Positions 45,812 to 54,043 of a stretch of 64,000 nt of DNA are shown piece by piece (the first letter of the stretch is position 1; every line of letters begins with the position of its first letter). The DNA comes from Comamonas sp. GTDB lineage: Bacteria > Pseudomonadota > Gammaproteobacteria > Burkholderiales > Burkholderiaceae_C. The position numbers were made by a program, and so were the translations under genes. The notes beneath the pieces are model-generated. The model did not search any database. It was not told the origin of the DNA and was given only the letters and a program-made list of their open reading frames with translations. The stretch is from NCBI GenBank assembly GCA_015478895.1, contig JADMKK010000004.1:21875-85874 (forward strand), written 5' to 3'.

Positions 45812-46822
45812 TCAATAGCTCAGGCAAATCTTGCCGAAGTGCTGGCCACTTTGCTGGTGGCGAAAAGCGTCTGCCATCTGCGCCAAGGGGTAGCTGCGGT
45901 CGATCACCGGCTTCCAGCCAAACTGCTCCAGCGCACGCACCATGTCTTGCTGCTGCTCGCGGCTGCCGACAATCAAGCCCTTCAAGGTTTGCTGCTTGCT
46001 CATCATCTCGGCGGTGGGCACATTGCCGACAAAGCCAGTCAGCACTCCAATGAGCGCAATGTGCCCGCCCACGGCGCAGGCGCGGATGGATTGGGGCAAG
46101 GTGCCGGGGCCGCCCACTTCCACCACGATGTCGGCACCGCGCCCGCCTGTGGCGGCCAGCACAGCGTTGCCCCACTCTGGAATTTCGGCGTAGTTGATGA
46201 CCACGTCAGCGCCGAGTGCCTTCAAGCGCTCGGCCTTGGCAGCGCTGGAGGTGGTAGCGATGACGCGGGCGCCCATGCTCTTGGCCATTTGCAGCGCAAA
46301 GATGGAGACGCCACCGGTGCCCAGCACCAGCACCGTATCGCCCGCTTGCAGCCGCCCATCCACGACCAGTGCGCGCCAGGCCGTCAGGCCTGCGGTGGTC
46401 AGCGTGGCCGCTTCTTCGTGGCTGTAGCCTTTGGGGGCATGGGTGAACGCGGTGGCTGGCAAGGTGACCATTTCACGCGCAAAACCATCGCAGCCATCGC
46501 CCGGTACGAGGGTGAAATTGCTGGGTACATATCGACCCGATTGCCACTGCGGGAAAAAGCAGGAAACCACGGCATCGCCCACCGCAAAGTCCGTCACATC
46601 TGCGCCCACGGCGGTGACGACACCCGCACCGTCGGCCATGGGAATACGACCATCGGCGGCCGCGTTGGGGCCGGTGACGACCAGCAGGTCGTGGTAGTTC
46701 AGGGAGCTGGCGTGCACGCGCACTTGCACTTCACCGGCTTGAGGTGCCGCAGCATCGGGCAAGGCCGTGGCGTGCAGGTTGTCGAGGCCACCGGGGGCGG
46801 TCAGTTGAATGGCTTGCATCAT
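45812..46822 (-). CDS. MDR-family NAD(P)-dependent oxidoreductase, zinc-independent type
   Basis: 336 residues from ATG 46822. Nucleotide-binding motif 'VLVLGTGGVSIFALQMAKSM' near residue 170. It lacks the catalytic zinc motif: where zinc alcohol dehydrogenases have GHE, this reads 'PMADGAGVVTAVG', and the catalytic Cys is replaced in 'SSLNYHDLLVVTG'. It is therefore closer to quinone oxidoreductase/reductase-type MDR enzymes. The substrate is unknown. The upstream frame to 46954 is not protein-like. It is divergent from cfa. Confidence 0.82.
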   Translation of the reverse strand: MMQAIQLTAPGGLDNLHATALPDAAAPQAGEVQVRVHASSLNYHDLLVVTGPNAAADGRIPMADGAGVVTAVGADVTDFAVGDAVVSCFFPQWQSGRYVPSNFTLVPGDGCDGFAREMVTLPATAFTHAPKGYSHEEAATLTTAGLTAWRALVVDGRLQAGDTVLVLGTGGVSIFALQMAKSMGARVIATTSSAAKAERLKALGADVVINYAEIPEWGNAVLAATGGRGADIVVEVGGPGTLPQSIRACAVGGHIALIGVLTGFVGNVPTAEMMSKQQTLKGLIVGSREQQQDMVRALEQFGWKPVIDRSYPLAQMADAFRHQQSGQHFGKICLSY

Positions 46823-47020
46823 GGTGGAGGTTCCAGTAGAGGGGAAGTGGATACGCGGGCTTTGCACCAGCACCGCCTGCGTGCGGAAATTTCGAGGTGT
46901 ACAGCAACCGTGGCGGTGCTGGCTGTAAGTTTGTGCTGACACGCTTTCGAGCACTTGTCATACACAGGTTGGCACGGCAATCGAGTCATTAATGAAGCTT
47001 CTTAGGAAGAAGGTCGCTCC

Positions 47021-48307
47021 ATGAACAATTTGCTCAACGATCTGGAAAACCGCTTGGCAGCACTGCCGGTCAAGACGGTGCTGCAATTGCCGGATGGCAA
47101 GCGGTTGGGTACAGAGCCTGCAGATGTTCGCATGATCATGCGTTCGCCAGCAGCGTATCTGGCATTGCTCCAGGGCCGAGTGGGTGATCTGGCAAGCGCC
47201 GTGGTTGAAGGCTGGATGGAGCTGGAAGGCAATATGCACGACGTGATTGCTGTCGGTCGTGGTCTGCTCCAGGCAGACCCCACGGCAACGTCCGAACAGG
47301 ACAGCCATTGGTGGTCCAAGACGTTGCACCGGGCCCGCTCGCTGGCCCTGCACACGCTGGAGCGCGATGCCGAGCAAATTCATTTTCATTACGACCTGTC
47401 TGACGACTTTTTTGCGCTGTGGCTAGATCCACTGCGTGTGTACTCCTGCGCTTACTACCGCGATCCGACCATGACACTGGTGCAGGCACAGGAAGCCAAG
47501 CTGGACCACATCTGCCGCAAGCTGAGTCTGCAGCCCGGGGAGCGCATGCTGGATGTGGGCTGCGGCTGGGGTGGCCTGATTACATGGGCTGCCAGGCACT
47601 ATGGCGTGAAGGCCAAGGGCATCACCCTGTCGCGCAACCAGCACAGCTATGTGACCGAGCTGATTGCACGCGAAGGTCTGCAAACTCAAGTGGAAGTGGC
47701 GCTGTGCGACTACCGAGAAGTGACGGATGAGCCGTTTGACAAACTCGCTTCGGTCGGCATGTTTGAGCACGTGGGGCGCGCCAACTTGCCGCAATACTTC
47801 CAGACGATGTACCAACTGCTGCAACCCGGTGGCATGGCCTTGATTCACGGCATCACAGCGGGTGGCACCACCAACGCGCAACTGGGTGCGGGCATGGGGG
47901 ACTTTATTGAAAAATACATCTTTCCCGGTGGCGAGCTGGTGCACATCAGCACGGTGCTCCAGGACATGGCACAGGCCAGTCTGGAGATGGTGGATGCCGA
48001 GAACCTGCGCCCCCACTACGCGCGCACGCTGTGGGCGTGGTCAGACAATTTGGAAGCACGGCTGGATGAAGCGCATGCCGTGCTCGCCAAGCAATGGAAT
48101 CTGGAAAAGGCGCAGCGCGTTATCAAGGCCTATCGCCTCTATCTGGCGGGTTGCGCGATGGGCTTTGAAGAAGGCTGGATGGCGCTGCACCAGGTGCTGT
48201 GTGTGCGCCGTGATGGCAATGTCCAGCGTGGCCCCATTCGTGGTGCGCAATCGGGCTACCCCTTCCAGCGCGGCTATATGTACGGCGCTAGAAATTCGGT
48301 GCCATAG
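47021..48307 (+). CDS. cfa: Cyclopropane-fatty-acyl-phospholipid synthase
   Basis: 428 residues (E. coli 382), AGAAGG ribosome site. SAM-binding motif 'LDVGCGWGGLITWAARHYG' near residue 185, then 'GITLSRNQHSYVTELIARE' and 'DKLASVGMFEHVGRANLPQY'. An N-terminal domain of about 100 residues precedes the catalytic core ('EQIHFHYDLSDDFFALWLD', 'SCAYYRDPTMTL'). It methylenates unsaturated acyl chains of membrane phospholipids. No sigma-S promoter could be assigned. Convergent with the molybdoenzyme. Confidence 0.92.
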   Translation: MNNLLNDLENRLAALPVKTVLQLPDGKRLGTEPADVRMIMRSPAAYLALLQGRVGDLASAVVEGWMELEGNMHDVIAVGRGLLQADPTATSEQDSHWWSKTLHRARSLALHTLERDAEQIHFHYDLSDDFFALWLDPLRVYSCAYYRDPTMTLVQAQEAKLDHICRKLSLQPGERMLDVGCGWGGLITWAARHYGVKAKGITLSRNQHSYVTELIAREGLQTQVEVALCDYREVTDEPFDKLASVGMFEHVGRANLPQYFQTMYQLLQPGGMALIHGITAGGTTNAQLGAGMGDFIEKYIFPGGELVHISTVLQDMAQASLEMVDAENLRPHYARTLWAWSDNLEARLDEAHAVLAKQWNLEKAQRVIKAYRLYLAGCAMGFEEGWMALHQVLCVRRDGNVQRGPIRGAQSGYPFQRGYMYGARNSVP

Positions 48308-48405
48308 GGCGTAGACGCTGACCAAAACGGGCGTTCATCACAAACAGGCATAGGGAGGGAAGCAATGCCTTGTTCGGTTTTGTTTAAGCAGCGCCATGGC
48401 GCGAT

Positions 48406-50448
48406 TTAAGCGTGTCTGGCTACTTGCACGGCGCAGTCATAAAACGTGGGAGCGCGCCCGATGTCCGTCAAACGCTGGTGCGTCAGTTCGTTCACATTGG
48501 TGCCATTGGCACCGTCTTTGCGCCACCAAATGCCCAGGCCCACCACCACGCCCTGGCGTGCGCGGCCATTGACTGCTGCGTGGCAGATATGCTCGCCCCG
48601 GTCATTGAATACGCGCACCACCTCACCATCGGCAATACCGCGTGTGGCGGCATCGTCGGGGTGAATTTCCAGCGCAGGCCGACCTTCAATGTGGCGCAGG
48701 GTTTTAACGTTCACAAATGTGGAGTTCATGAAGTTGCGCGCCGGCGGCGAGATCATGGCCAGCGGGTGTGCGGCACTGGGCGGCTCGTAGTTGGGCAGGT
48801 AGTCCGGCAGCGGGTTCACGCCGATTTTTTCGAGTGCCGTGCTGTGAAACTCGCACTTGCCCGAAGGGGTCGCAAAGCCGCCGTGGGCAAACGGTGCATC
48901 GGGCAAAGCCTGGTTGGCAAAACCATGCGCAAGCAGCGCCTCAAAGTTGACCGCACTGCCTTCCATGGCCTGGCGGCACAGGGCTTCATCGCCATCCTGG
49001 AAATGCGCACCAGCAAAGGCGCTGTCATAGCGCGCCATGTGCGTAGCCAGTTCGCGAAAAATCTGCGCGTTGCTTTTGGCTTGGCCGACAGGCGCAATCG
49101 CGGGCTGGTTGAGCAGCACATCGGTGTGGCCGTAGGTGGTGTGGATGTCCCAGTGCTCCAGCTGTGTGGTGGCGGGCAGCACATAGTCCGCGTGGTCGGC
49201 GGTGTCGGTCATGAAATGCTCGATCACCACGGTAAACAGATCTTCGCGCGCAAAGCCTGCGGCCACTTTGGCCGATTCGGGTGCGACGGCCACGGGATTG
49301 CTGTTGTAGACCACCAGCGCTTGAACAGGCGCGGCGGTGTCGTGCAGCGCATCGCCAATCGTGCTCATATTGATGGTGCGCGGGCGGCGTGCGCCCAGCA
49401 GTTGCGGCATCTGCAGCCGCGCACGGTTGGCGGGGGAGTGGTGCGAGGCGGACAGCAACAATCCGCCCGCACGGTGGCGCCATGCGCCGGTGAGCGCAGG
49501 CAGGCACGCCACAGCCCGCACCGCATTGCCGCCGCCTCGGTTGCGTTGCACGCCGTAATTCAAGCGAATGGCGGCAGGCTGTGTGGTGCCGTATTCGCGC
49601 GCCAGCTGGGTGATTTGTTCCACGGGCAAACCGCACACCTGCGCTGCCCGCTCGGGCGGCCATTCCAACGCGCGCGCCCTGAGTGTCTCCCAACCCAGCG
49701 TGTGTTGGGCGATGTAGTCGTGGTCCAGCCAATCGTTGCGGATCAATTCGTGCATCAGCGCCAAAGCCAGGGCCGCATCGGTACCCGGCAGCAGTTGCAG
49801 GTGTTCATGGCATTTATCGGCCGTCTCCGACTTGCGTGGGTCAATGCACACCAGCTTGGCGCCGTTGCGCTTGGCCTCCTGCGCAATGCGCCAAAAGTGC
49901 AGGTTGCTGCCAATGGAGTTGCTGCCCCAAATCAGGATGAGCTTGCTCTCTGCAAAAAACTGCACATGCATGCCCAGCTTGCCGCCGTAGGTGTGCAGCA
50001 GCGCCTCGCCGCCCGCGCTGGCGCAGATGGTGCGGTCCAGCAAGCTGGCTCCCAGTTGGTGGAAAAAGCGCCGGTCCATGCTCTCGCCCTGAACCAACCC
50101 CATCGTGCCTGCGTAGCTGTAGGGCAAGATGGCCTCGGGGTTGCGCTGTGCAATGGTGTGCAGGCGCTGGGCAATGTCGCTCAGCGCTTCCTCCCAGCCC
50201 ACGGGCGTGAACTGGCCGCTGCCTTTGGGGCCTGTGCGCTTGAGCGGCGTCAGCACGCGCTCCGGGTGGTAGGTGCGTTCGACGTACTTGCTGACCTTGG
50301 CGCACAGCACGCCACCGGTCAGAGGGTGGTCGGCATTGCCTTGCACGCGGGTGGCCACGCCATCGACCACGGTGGTGACCAGCGAGCAGGTATCAGGGCA
50401 GTCGTGGGGGCAGGCGCCGAGGATGGTGGCAGTAAGGGTGTCAGTCAT
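48406..50448 (-). CDS. Molybdopterin-dependent oxidoreductase (FDH/BisC superfamily)
   Basis: 680 residues from ATG 50448 ('TDTLTATILGACPHDCPDTC'). The N-terminal Cys motif C-x3-C-x3-C with a fourth Cys in 'GGVLCAKVSKYVERTYHPER' fits a [4Fe-4S] cluster. Molybdopterin domains follow ('IWGSNSIGSNLHFWRIAQEA', 'DHADYVLPATTQLEHWDIHT') and a C-terminal dinucleotide-binding domain ('EIHPDDAATRGIADGEVVRV'). There are no twin-arginine signal or partner subunits adjacent, so it is likely cytosolic and soluble. The electron donor is unknown. A perfect FNR/ANR-type box lies 70 bp upstream of the start. Confidence 0.87.
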   Translation of the reverse strand: MTDTLTATILGACPHDCPDTCSLVTTVVDGVATRVQGNADHPLTGGVLCAKVSKYVERTYHPERVLTPLKRTGPKGSGQFTPVGWEEALSDIAQRLHTIAQRNPEAILPYSYAGTMGLVQGESMDRRFFHQLGASLLDRTICASAGGEALLHTYGGKLGMHVQFFAESKLILIWGSNSIGSNLHFWRIAQEAKRNGAKLVCIDPRKSETADKCHEHLQLLPGTDAALALALMHELIRNDWLDHDYIAQHTLGWETLRARALEWPPERAAQVCGLPVEQITQLAREYGTTQPAAIRLNYGVQRNRGGGNAVRAVACLPALTGAWRHRAGGLLLSASHHSPANRARLQMPQLLGARRPRTINMSTIGDALHDTAAPVQALVVYNSNPVAVAPESAKVAAGFAREDLFTVVIEHFMTDTADHADYVLPATTQLEHWDIHTTYGHTDVLLNQPAIAPVGQAKSNAQIFRELATHMARYDSAFAGAHFQDGDEALCRQAMEGSAVNFEALLAHGFANQALPDAPFAHGGFATPSGKCEFHSTALEKIGVNPLPDYLPNYEPPSAAHPLAMISPPARNFMNSTFVNVKTLRHIEGRPALEIHPDDAATRGIADGEVVRVFNDRGEHICHAAVNGRARQGVVVGLGIWWRKDGANGTNVNELTHQRLTDIGRAPTFYDCAVQVARHA

Positions 50449-50517
50449 GGGGCACACAAAAGGCAAAGCGAAAAGGCACAGCGAAGTCCTTGTCATTATG
50501 CGGATGCCTGCGCGGCA

Positions 50518-50531
50518 TTGATGTGCATCAA
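50518..50531. promoter_or_regulatory. FNR/ANR-type box (perfect)
   Basis: TTGAT-GTGC-ATCAA, an exact match to the FNR consensus TTGATNNNNATCAA, between the divergent molybdoenzyme and acyl-CoA-binding protein genes. A CATAAT -10-like element lies about 20 bp further toward the molybdoenzyme gene. Confidence 0.75.
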
Positions 50532-50625
50532 GCTAAGAACTTCGACAGCTTTGCTTTGGAACGATCGTGCTTTTTAAGGGTTTTTTGGCTACACTGCCGC
50601 CATACCAACCATAAGGAGACTGAGC

Positions 50626-50880
50626 ATGTCCGATCTGAACGCCACTTTTGAAGAAGCCGTCAAAAATTCCACCTCGTTGAGCGAGCGCCCTGACAACGCC
50701 ACGCTGCTCAAGATTTACGCGCTGTACAAGCAAGCCACGGAAGGTGACAACGAGGCTAAAAAGCCCAGCTTCACCGACATGGTGGGTCGCGCCAAGTGGG
50801 ATGCCTGGGAAAAGCTCAAGGACTCTTCCCAGGATGAAGCCAAGCAACAGTACATCGACCTGATCAACTCCCTGCGCTGA
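50626..50880 (+). CDS. Acyl-CoA-binding protein
   Basis: 84 residues, a single ACBP domain: 'LLKIYALYKQATEGDNEA' and 'GRAKWDAWEKLKDSSQDEAK'. It binds long-chain acyl-CoA esters in the cytosol as a carrier. The ribosome site AAGGAGA is 8 nt before ATG. Such genes are uncommon outside a few bacterial groups but frequent in beta-proteobacteria. It faces the molybdoenzyme across the FNR-type box. Confidence 0.92.
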   Translation: MSDLNATFEEAVKNSTSLSERPDNATLLKIYALYKQATEGDNEAKKPSFTDMVGRAKWDAWEKLKDSSQDEAKQQYIDLINSLR

Positions 50881-50903
50881 GCCAAGCACGCGCTGAGTAC
50901 TGA

Positions 50904-50942
50904 AAAAAAAAGAGCGACCACTGGTGGGGGCGCTCTTTTTTT
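50904..50942 (+). terminator. ACBP terminator
   Basis: AAAAAAAGAGCG / CGCTCTTTTTTT with a 15-nt loop; a bidirectional-type hairpin. Confidence 0.85.
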
Positions 50943-50953
50943 GCAGGATGGCT

Positions 50954-51050
50954 TAATAAAAGCGTAGCTGCTTGCCATGGTGCTTAAAGGTTTTCAGAGT
51001 CTTTTAGTGCTGAAAACTAGTAAATACAAAGGCAAGCAGCTCACTTTTTA
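50954..51050. repeat. Dispersed intergenic palindrome, copy 10 (long form)
   Basis: AATAAAAGCGTAGCTGCTTG(CC) and GGCAAGCAGCTCACTTTTTAT nearly match as inverted repeats; inner TTTTCAG / CTGAAAA pair. Right end overlaps the stop of the PHA gene. It lies between convergent genes. Confidence 0.8.
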
Positions 51051-51341
51051 TGTAGCGCTCACCATTTCATCGAACTGCTCGTTCAGCTTGGCCTCAATCT
51101 TTTCCTGAAACATGGCGGCCAGAAAACCCAGCTCTGCGCGCAGGCTCAGGCGCTCGGCAGTCACCTGCAACTGGCCGTCCATGCCGTTGCCGCTGAAGTG
51201 CAGCAAGTCTTCGGCTTCGCCGCTTTCATAGCGGCATTCCACGCCAAATTTGGCCGTGGCCTTGTCTGCCCAGGCTTGGGCATGTTGGCGCGCTGCGGGC
51301 AAGCCCAGCGCATGATTGCGCTCAATCAGAATATTCGACAC
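51048..51341 (-). CDS. Polyhydroxyalkanoic acid system family protein (granule-associated)
   Basis: 97 residues from GTG 51341 (an ATG at 51365 is an alternative). The pattern 'SNILIERNHALGLPAARQHA' and 'ERLSLRAELGFLAAMFQEKI' fits the PHA-granule-associated small protein family (TIGR02610). It would sit on polyhydroxyalkanoate granules. No phaC or phaP is nearby. Confidence 0.72.
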   Translation of the reverse strand: MSNILIERNHALGLPAARQHAQAWADKATAKFGVECRYESGEAEDLLHFSGNGMDGQLQVTAERLSLRAELGFLAAMFQEKIEAKLNEQFDEMVSAT

Positions 51342-51460
51342 GTTGGCAAACCTTTGGTGGTGCAAAAACAGCGGTGATGATAAAAGTCCAGCAGGCGCCC
51401 GCGAGCGCTGGCGCTGAATACACTTGGGGTTTGGTTATTGCACGGAAGCTGCGCTGCACT

Positions 51461-52081
51461 ATGGATTTTTTGACTTGGATTATTGTGGGCTCGATTGGTA
51501 TCTACGTGTTGCAAGGCATGGAGCACCGCCGCCGCGTGCGCTTGCTGGGCGCGCACTTGGCTCCTACGCAGGTGGAAAAGCTGATGGGGGGCTTGATTGA
51601 AGGCTATATGCGCGCCTTGGATGAAAAAGATCCGGAGCGTCAGCAGCAGGTCTGGGCCATCTTGGGCAACAACGAAAAGACCCTGGCCGATCAGCTGGAA
51701 CGGCTGGCTAAAACTTTTTCTCAGGAAAATGCACAGGACACGCGCGTAAGCACGTTGCCCTTGGCGCTGCCGTACTTTGATCGACTGATTCCCTCGCACA
51801 CCTTTGATATGCGCGAGGCGCTCAAACTGCATGCCAAAGCTGTGCGTGCGGCCTGTGCGCCGGACGATCTGGACCTGGAAGCGAGAAAGCATCTGGCCTT
51901 CACCATGACGGCAGAACTTCTGTTGCTGCAACACACCTGCCACTGGTTTTGCAAGACGCGCACCATCGCTTCCATGCGCCTGTTAGCCCGGCAAAAGACT
52001 TCTTACGAGCAAGTGCTGAAAAACGTCGAACCGAGCACTTTAAAGTCTTACCAACATCTGCTGGCCGCGCAGTCAAAGTAG
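51461..52081 (+). CDS. Hypothetical protein with N-terminal membrane segment
   Basis: 206 residues if ATG 51461 is the start, giving 'MDFLTWIIVGSIGIYVLQGM', a single membrane anchor; the frame is open from 51374 but the upstream part looks untranslated. The soluble part is helical and basic ('EHRRRVRLLGAHLAPTQVEK', 'LLARQKTSYEQVLKNVEPST'). No domain is recognised. Stand-alone, divergent from the PHA gene. A different start, or a secreted product, cannot be excluded. Confidence 0.55.
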   Translation: MDFLTWIIVGSIGIYVLQGMEHRRRVRLLGAHLAPTQVEKLMGGLIEGYMRALDEKDPERQQQVWAILGNNEKTLADQLERLAKTFSQENAQDTRVSTLPLALPYFDRLIPSHTFDMREALKLHAKAVRAACAPDDLDLEARKHLAFTMTAELLLLQHTCHWFCKTRTIASMRLLARQKTSYEQVLKNVEPSTLKSYQHLLAAQSK

Positions 52082-52240
52082 GCTTGGTCTGACGCGGTCG
52101 ATGCATCACTGGAGCAGTAACTCGGCTTACAGTGAGTGCAAACTGAGGGTGTACAGGCTCCATGGCTGCGCAGACCCAGTGCCGTGCACCATCGGGCTAT
52201 TTTTCCAATGTGATGAGACACAGCTCAAAGGATAAACACC

Positions 52241-52588
52241 ATGGCCTATACCTTCCAATCCCGCGCCACTGCTGATCTGATCATGCTTGAGGCAGCTGCC
52301 AAAAAGATTCTGGAAATTCTGGAAAAGACGCCCGGCGCTCCCGGCATCATTACGCTAGAGCAGATACCCCACGCCCTCCAAGCGCTGGAGCAGGCAATTG
52401 TCGAGGACGAAGCCCGCCGGCGAGAAATTGAGCAAGAAGCACAGTCGGCAGACGATGCAGAAAGCGCCCACGCCGCCGTGACATCTGCGGAGCTGGGCAG
52501 CGTTACGCTGCGCCAGCGCGTAGCCCCGCTGGCCGACATGCTGCGCCGCAGTGCGCAGGAAGGCAAACCCGTCACTTGGAAGCTGTAA
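52241..52588 (+). CDS. DUF1840 family protein
   Basis: 115 residues. It begins 'MAYTFQSRATADLIMLEA', then 'APGIITLEQIPHALQALEQA', matching DUF1840, a small conserved family found in beta-proteobacteria. AAAGGA ribosome site. Its function is not known. It ends in a strong hairpin terminator. Confidence 0.8.
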   Translation: MAYTFQSRATADLIMLEAAAKKILEILEKTPGAPGIITLEQIPHALQALEQAIVEDEARRREIEQEAQSADDAESAHAAVTSAELGSVTLRQRVAPLADMLRRSAQEGKPVTWKL

Positions 52589-52612
52589 ACGCGCAGCAGC
52601 CAATTGCCAAAT

Positions 52613-52653
52613 AAAAACTGCCCGTAAGCGTTGTGCTTACGGGCAGTTTTTTT
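52613..52653 (+). terminator. Terminator after DUF1840 gene
   Basis: AAAAACTGCCCGTAAGC / GCTTACGGGCAGTTTTTTT, long GC-rich stem followed by Ts. Confidence 0.9.
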
Positions 52654-52703
52654 GCCTTATTCAATGTGCTGCGTAGTGCAACACACCGGCATGGACGGCG
52701 CAA

Positions 52704-53696
52704 TTAGTCAGCAAACTGGCCGTTGGCCTTGATGACCTTGCCCCAGGTTTCGATTTCCTTGGCGACAAACTTTTTGTGCTCTGCCGGCTCGACACGGTTG
52801 TCGGCCACGATCACAGCGCCCAGGCCCTCTTGCTTCTTGATGAAGTCAGCGTCTTTCACGCCTTCCTTCAGCGCCTTGTTCAGCGTTGCCAGTACGTCCG
52901 CAGGAGTGCCCTTGGGTGCGTACAGGCCGTGCCATACCGTCACGTTAAAGCCTTTGAGGCCGGAGGCATCCAAAGTCTCCAAATCCTTCAGCGCGGGGGC
53001 GTTCAGGCGTTGCAGCGTGGTGACGCCGTAAGCCTTGACTTTCTTGGCTTCAATTTGCGAAGACGTATTGGTGGTCTGGTCACACATCAAATCAATGCTA
53101 CCCCCCATCAAATCAGTAATCGCTGGCGCGGCACCCTTGTAAGGCACGGGAGTCATCTGCACGTTCAGCGCGCTTTGAAACATCAAGCCACACAGGTGGC
53201 CGGCAGAACCCAGTCCCGAGTGCCCCAGGTTGATCTTTTCTTTGTCCTTGTTAATCAAGGCACGCAGTTCGGCAAAAGTGTTGGCTGGCAGATTAGGGCG
53301 GCCAATCACAGTCATGGGGACATCATTGACGATGCCCAAGTACTCAAAGTCGTTGAGCACGTCAAACGACAGGTTGCGATACAGCGTAGGCATGGTGGAC
53401 ATGCCAATGTGGTTCAGAAGCAAAGTGTAACCATCGGGCGTAGCGCGGGCTACCTTGGCAGTACCAATAGAGCTACCTGCGCCGCCCAAGTTCTCAATCA
53501 CCACTGTTGCCCCTCCCAGAGGCTTGCGCATGGCCTCCGCCAAATCGCGGGCTACGCGATCAGTGGGACCACCTGCAGCAAAAGGAACGACGATGGTGAT
53601 GTTCTTGCCGGCTGCCGGGAAGCTTTGGGCGTTGGCGCCCAGCGAGACAGCGGCGGCTGCCAGTGCGACGGCTGCGATGCGGAATGTGTAAGACAT
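52704..53696 (-). CDS. Bug/TctC-family tricarboxylate-type solute-binding protein
   Basis: 330 residues from ATG 53696. Signal peptide at about residues 1-23, ending 'SLGANA'. Bug receptor features: 'ITIVVPFAAGGPTDRVARDL' and 'TPVPYKGAAPAITDLMGGSI'. The periplasmic component of a TTT-type transporter for small carboxylates; ligand not known. No tctA/tctB is adjacent, which is usual for Bug proteins. Its upstream region has a repeated GAATCGA element. Confidence 0.87.
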   Translation of the reverse strand: MSYTFRIAAVALAAAAVSLGANAQSFPAAGKNITIVVPFAAGGPTDRVARDLAEAMRKPLGGATVVIENLGGAGSSIGTAKVARATPDGYTLLLNHIGMSTMPTLYRNLSFDVLNDFEYLGIVNDVPMTVIGRPNLPANTFAELRALINKDKEKINLGHSGLGSAGHLCGLMFQSALNVQMTPVPYKGAAPAITDLMGGSIDLMCDQTTNTSSQIEAKKVKAYGVTTLQRLNAPALKDLETLDASGLKGFNVTVWHGLYAPKGTPADVLATLNKALKEGVKDADFIKKQEGLGAVIVADNRVEPAEHKKFVAKEIETWGKVIKANGQFAD

Positions 53697-53984
53697 GTGC
53701 TTTTTTCCTGTGCTCATATTGAATCGACCATCCTAGGAATCGATCATTCGATGCTGACTAGCGAATACCCTCGAATTGCCGCACAAAATTTTAAAAACAG
53801 TACGAAGTTGTCATTCCTCAAATTCTGAAATTTTTCAATGTGAAATTTATTCATGTTATTTTTTGATAAATGATCCTATTCCTTGGTGTTTTTGGTGTTT
53901 CCCTCTTAATTTTTGTTGGGCTTACAGAATTCATCTTCTTTCGATGTCAAGACTGCTTAAAGCAACCAGCGAAAGCGCAAACAG
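53697..53984. other. AT-rich intergenic region upstream of the Bug gene
   Basis: About 290 bp, clearly AT-richer than its surroundings (53790-53930). It has GAATCGACCAT (53721-53731) and GAATCGATCAT (53737-53747), 16 bp apart, and the inverted repeat ATCGA-N4-TCGAT at 53739-53752. I see no coding capacity. Confidence 0.5.
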
Positions 53985-54026
53985 AAATCCCGGATGCTGA
54001 AATTGGATTTTCAGCATCCGGGATTT
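53985..54026 (-). terminator. Long hairpin after the PaaK-like gene
   Basis: AAATCCCGGATGCTGAAA / TTTCAGCATCCGGGATTT, loop of about 6 nt, T-tract on the plus strand, weaker T-run on the minus strand. It probably ends the minus-strand operon. Confidence 0.75.
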
Positions 54027-54043
54027 TTTAAGGCGAAAAAGTC

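Noticed and set aside
48308..48405. Perfect GCGCCATGGCGC palindrome between cfa and the molybdoenzyme gene
   Set aside because: A 12-bp GC-rich palindrome is expected by chance here and does not match the dispersed family or a T-tract terminator.
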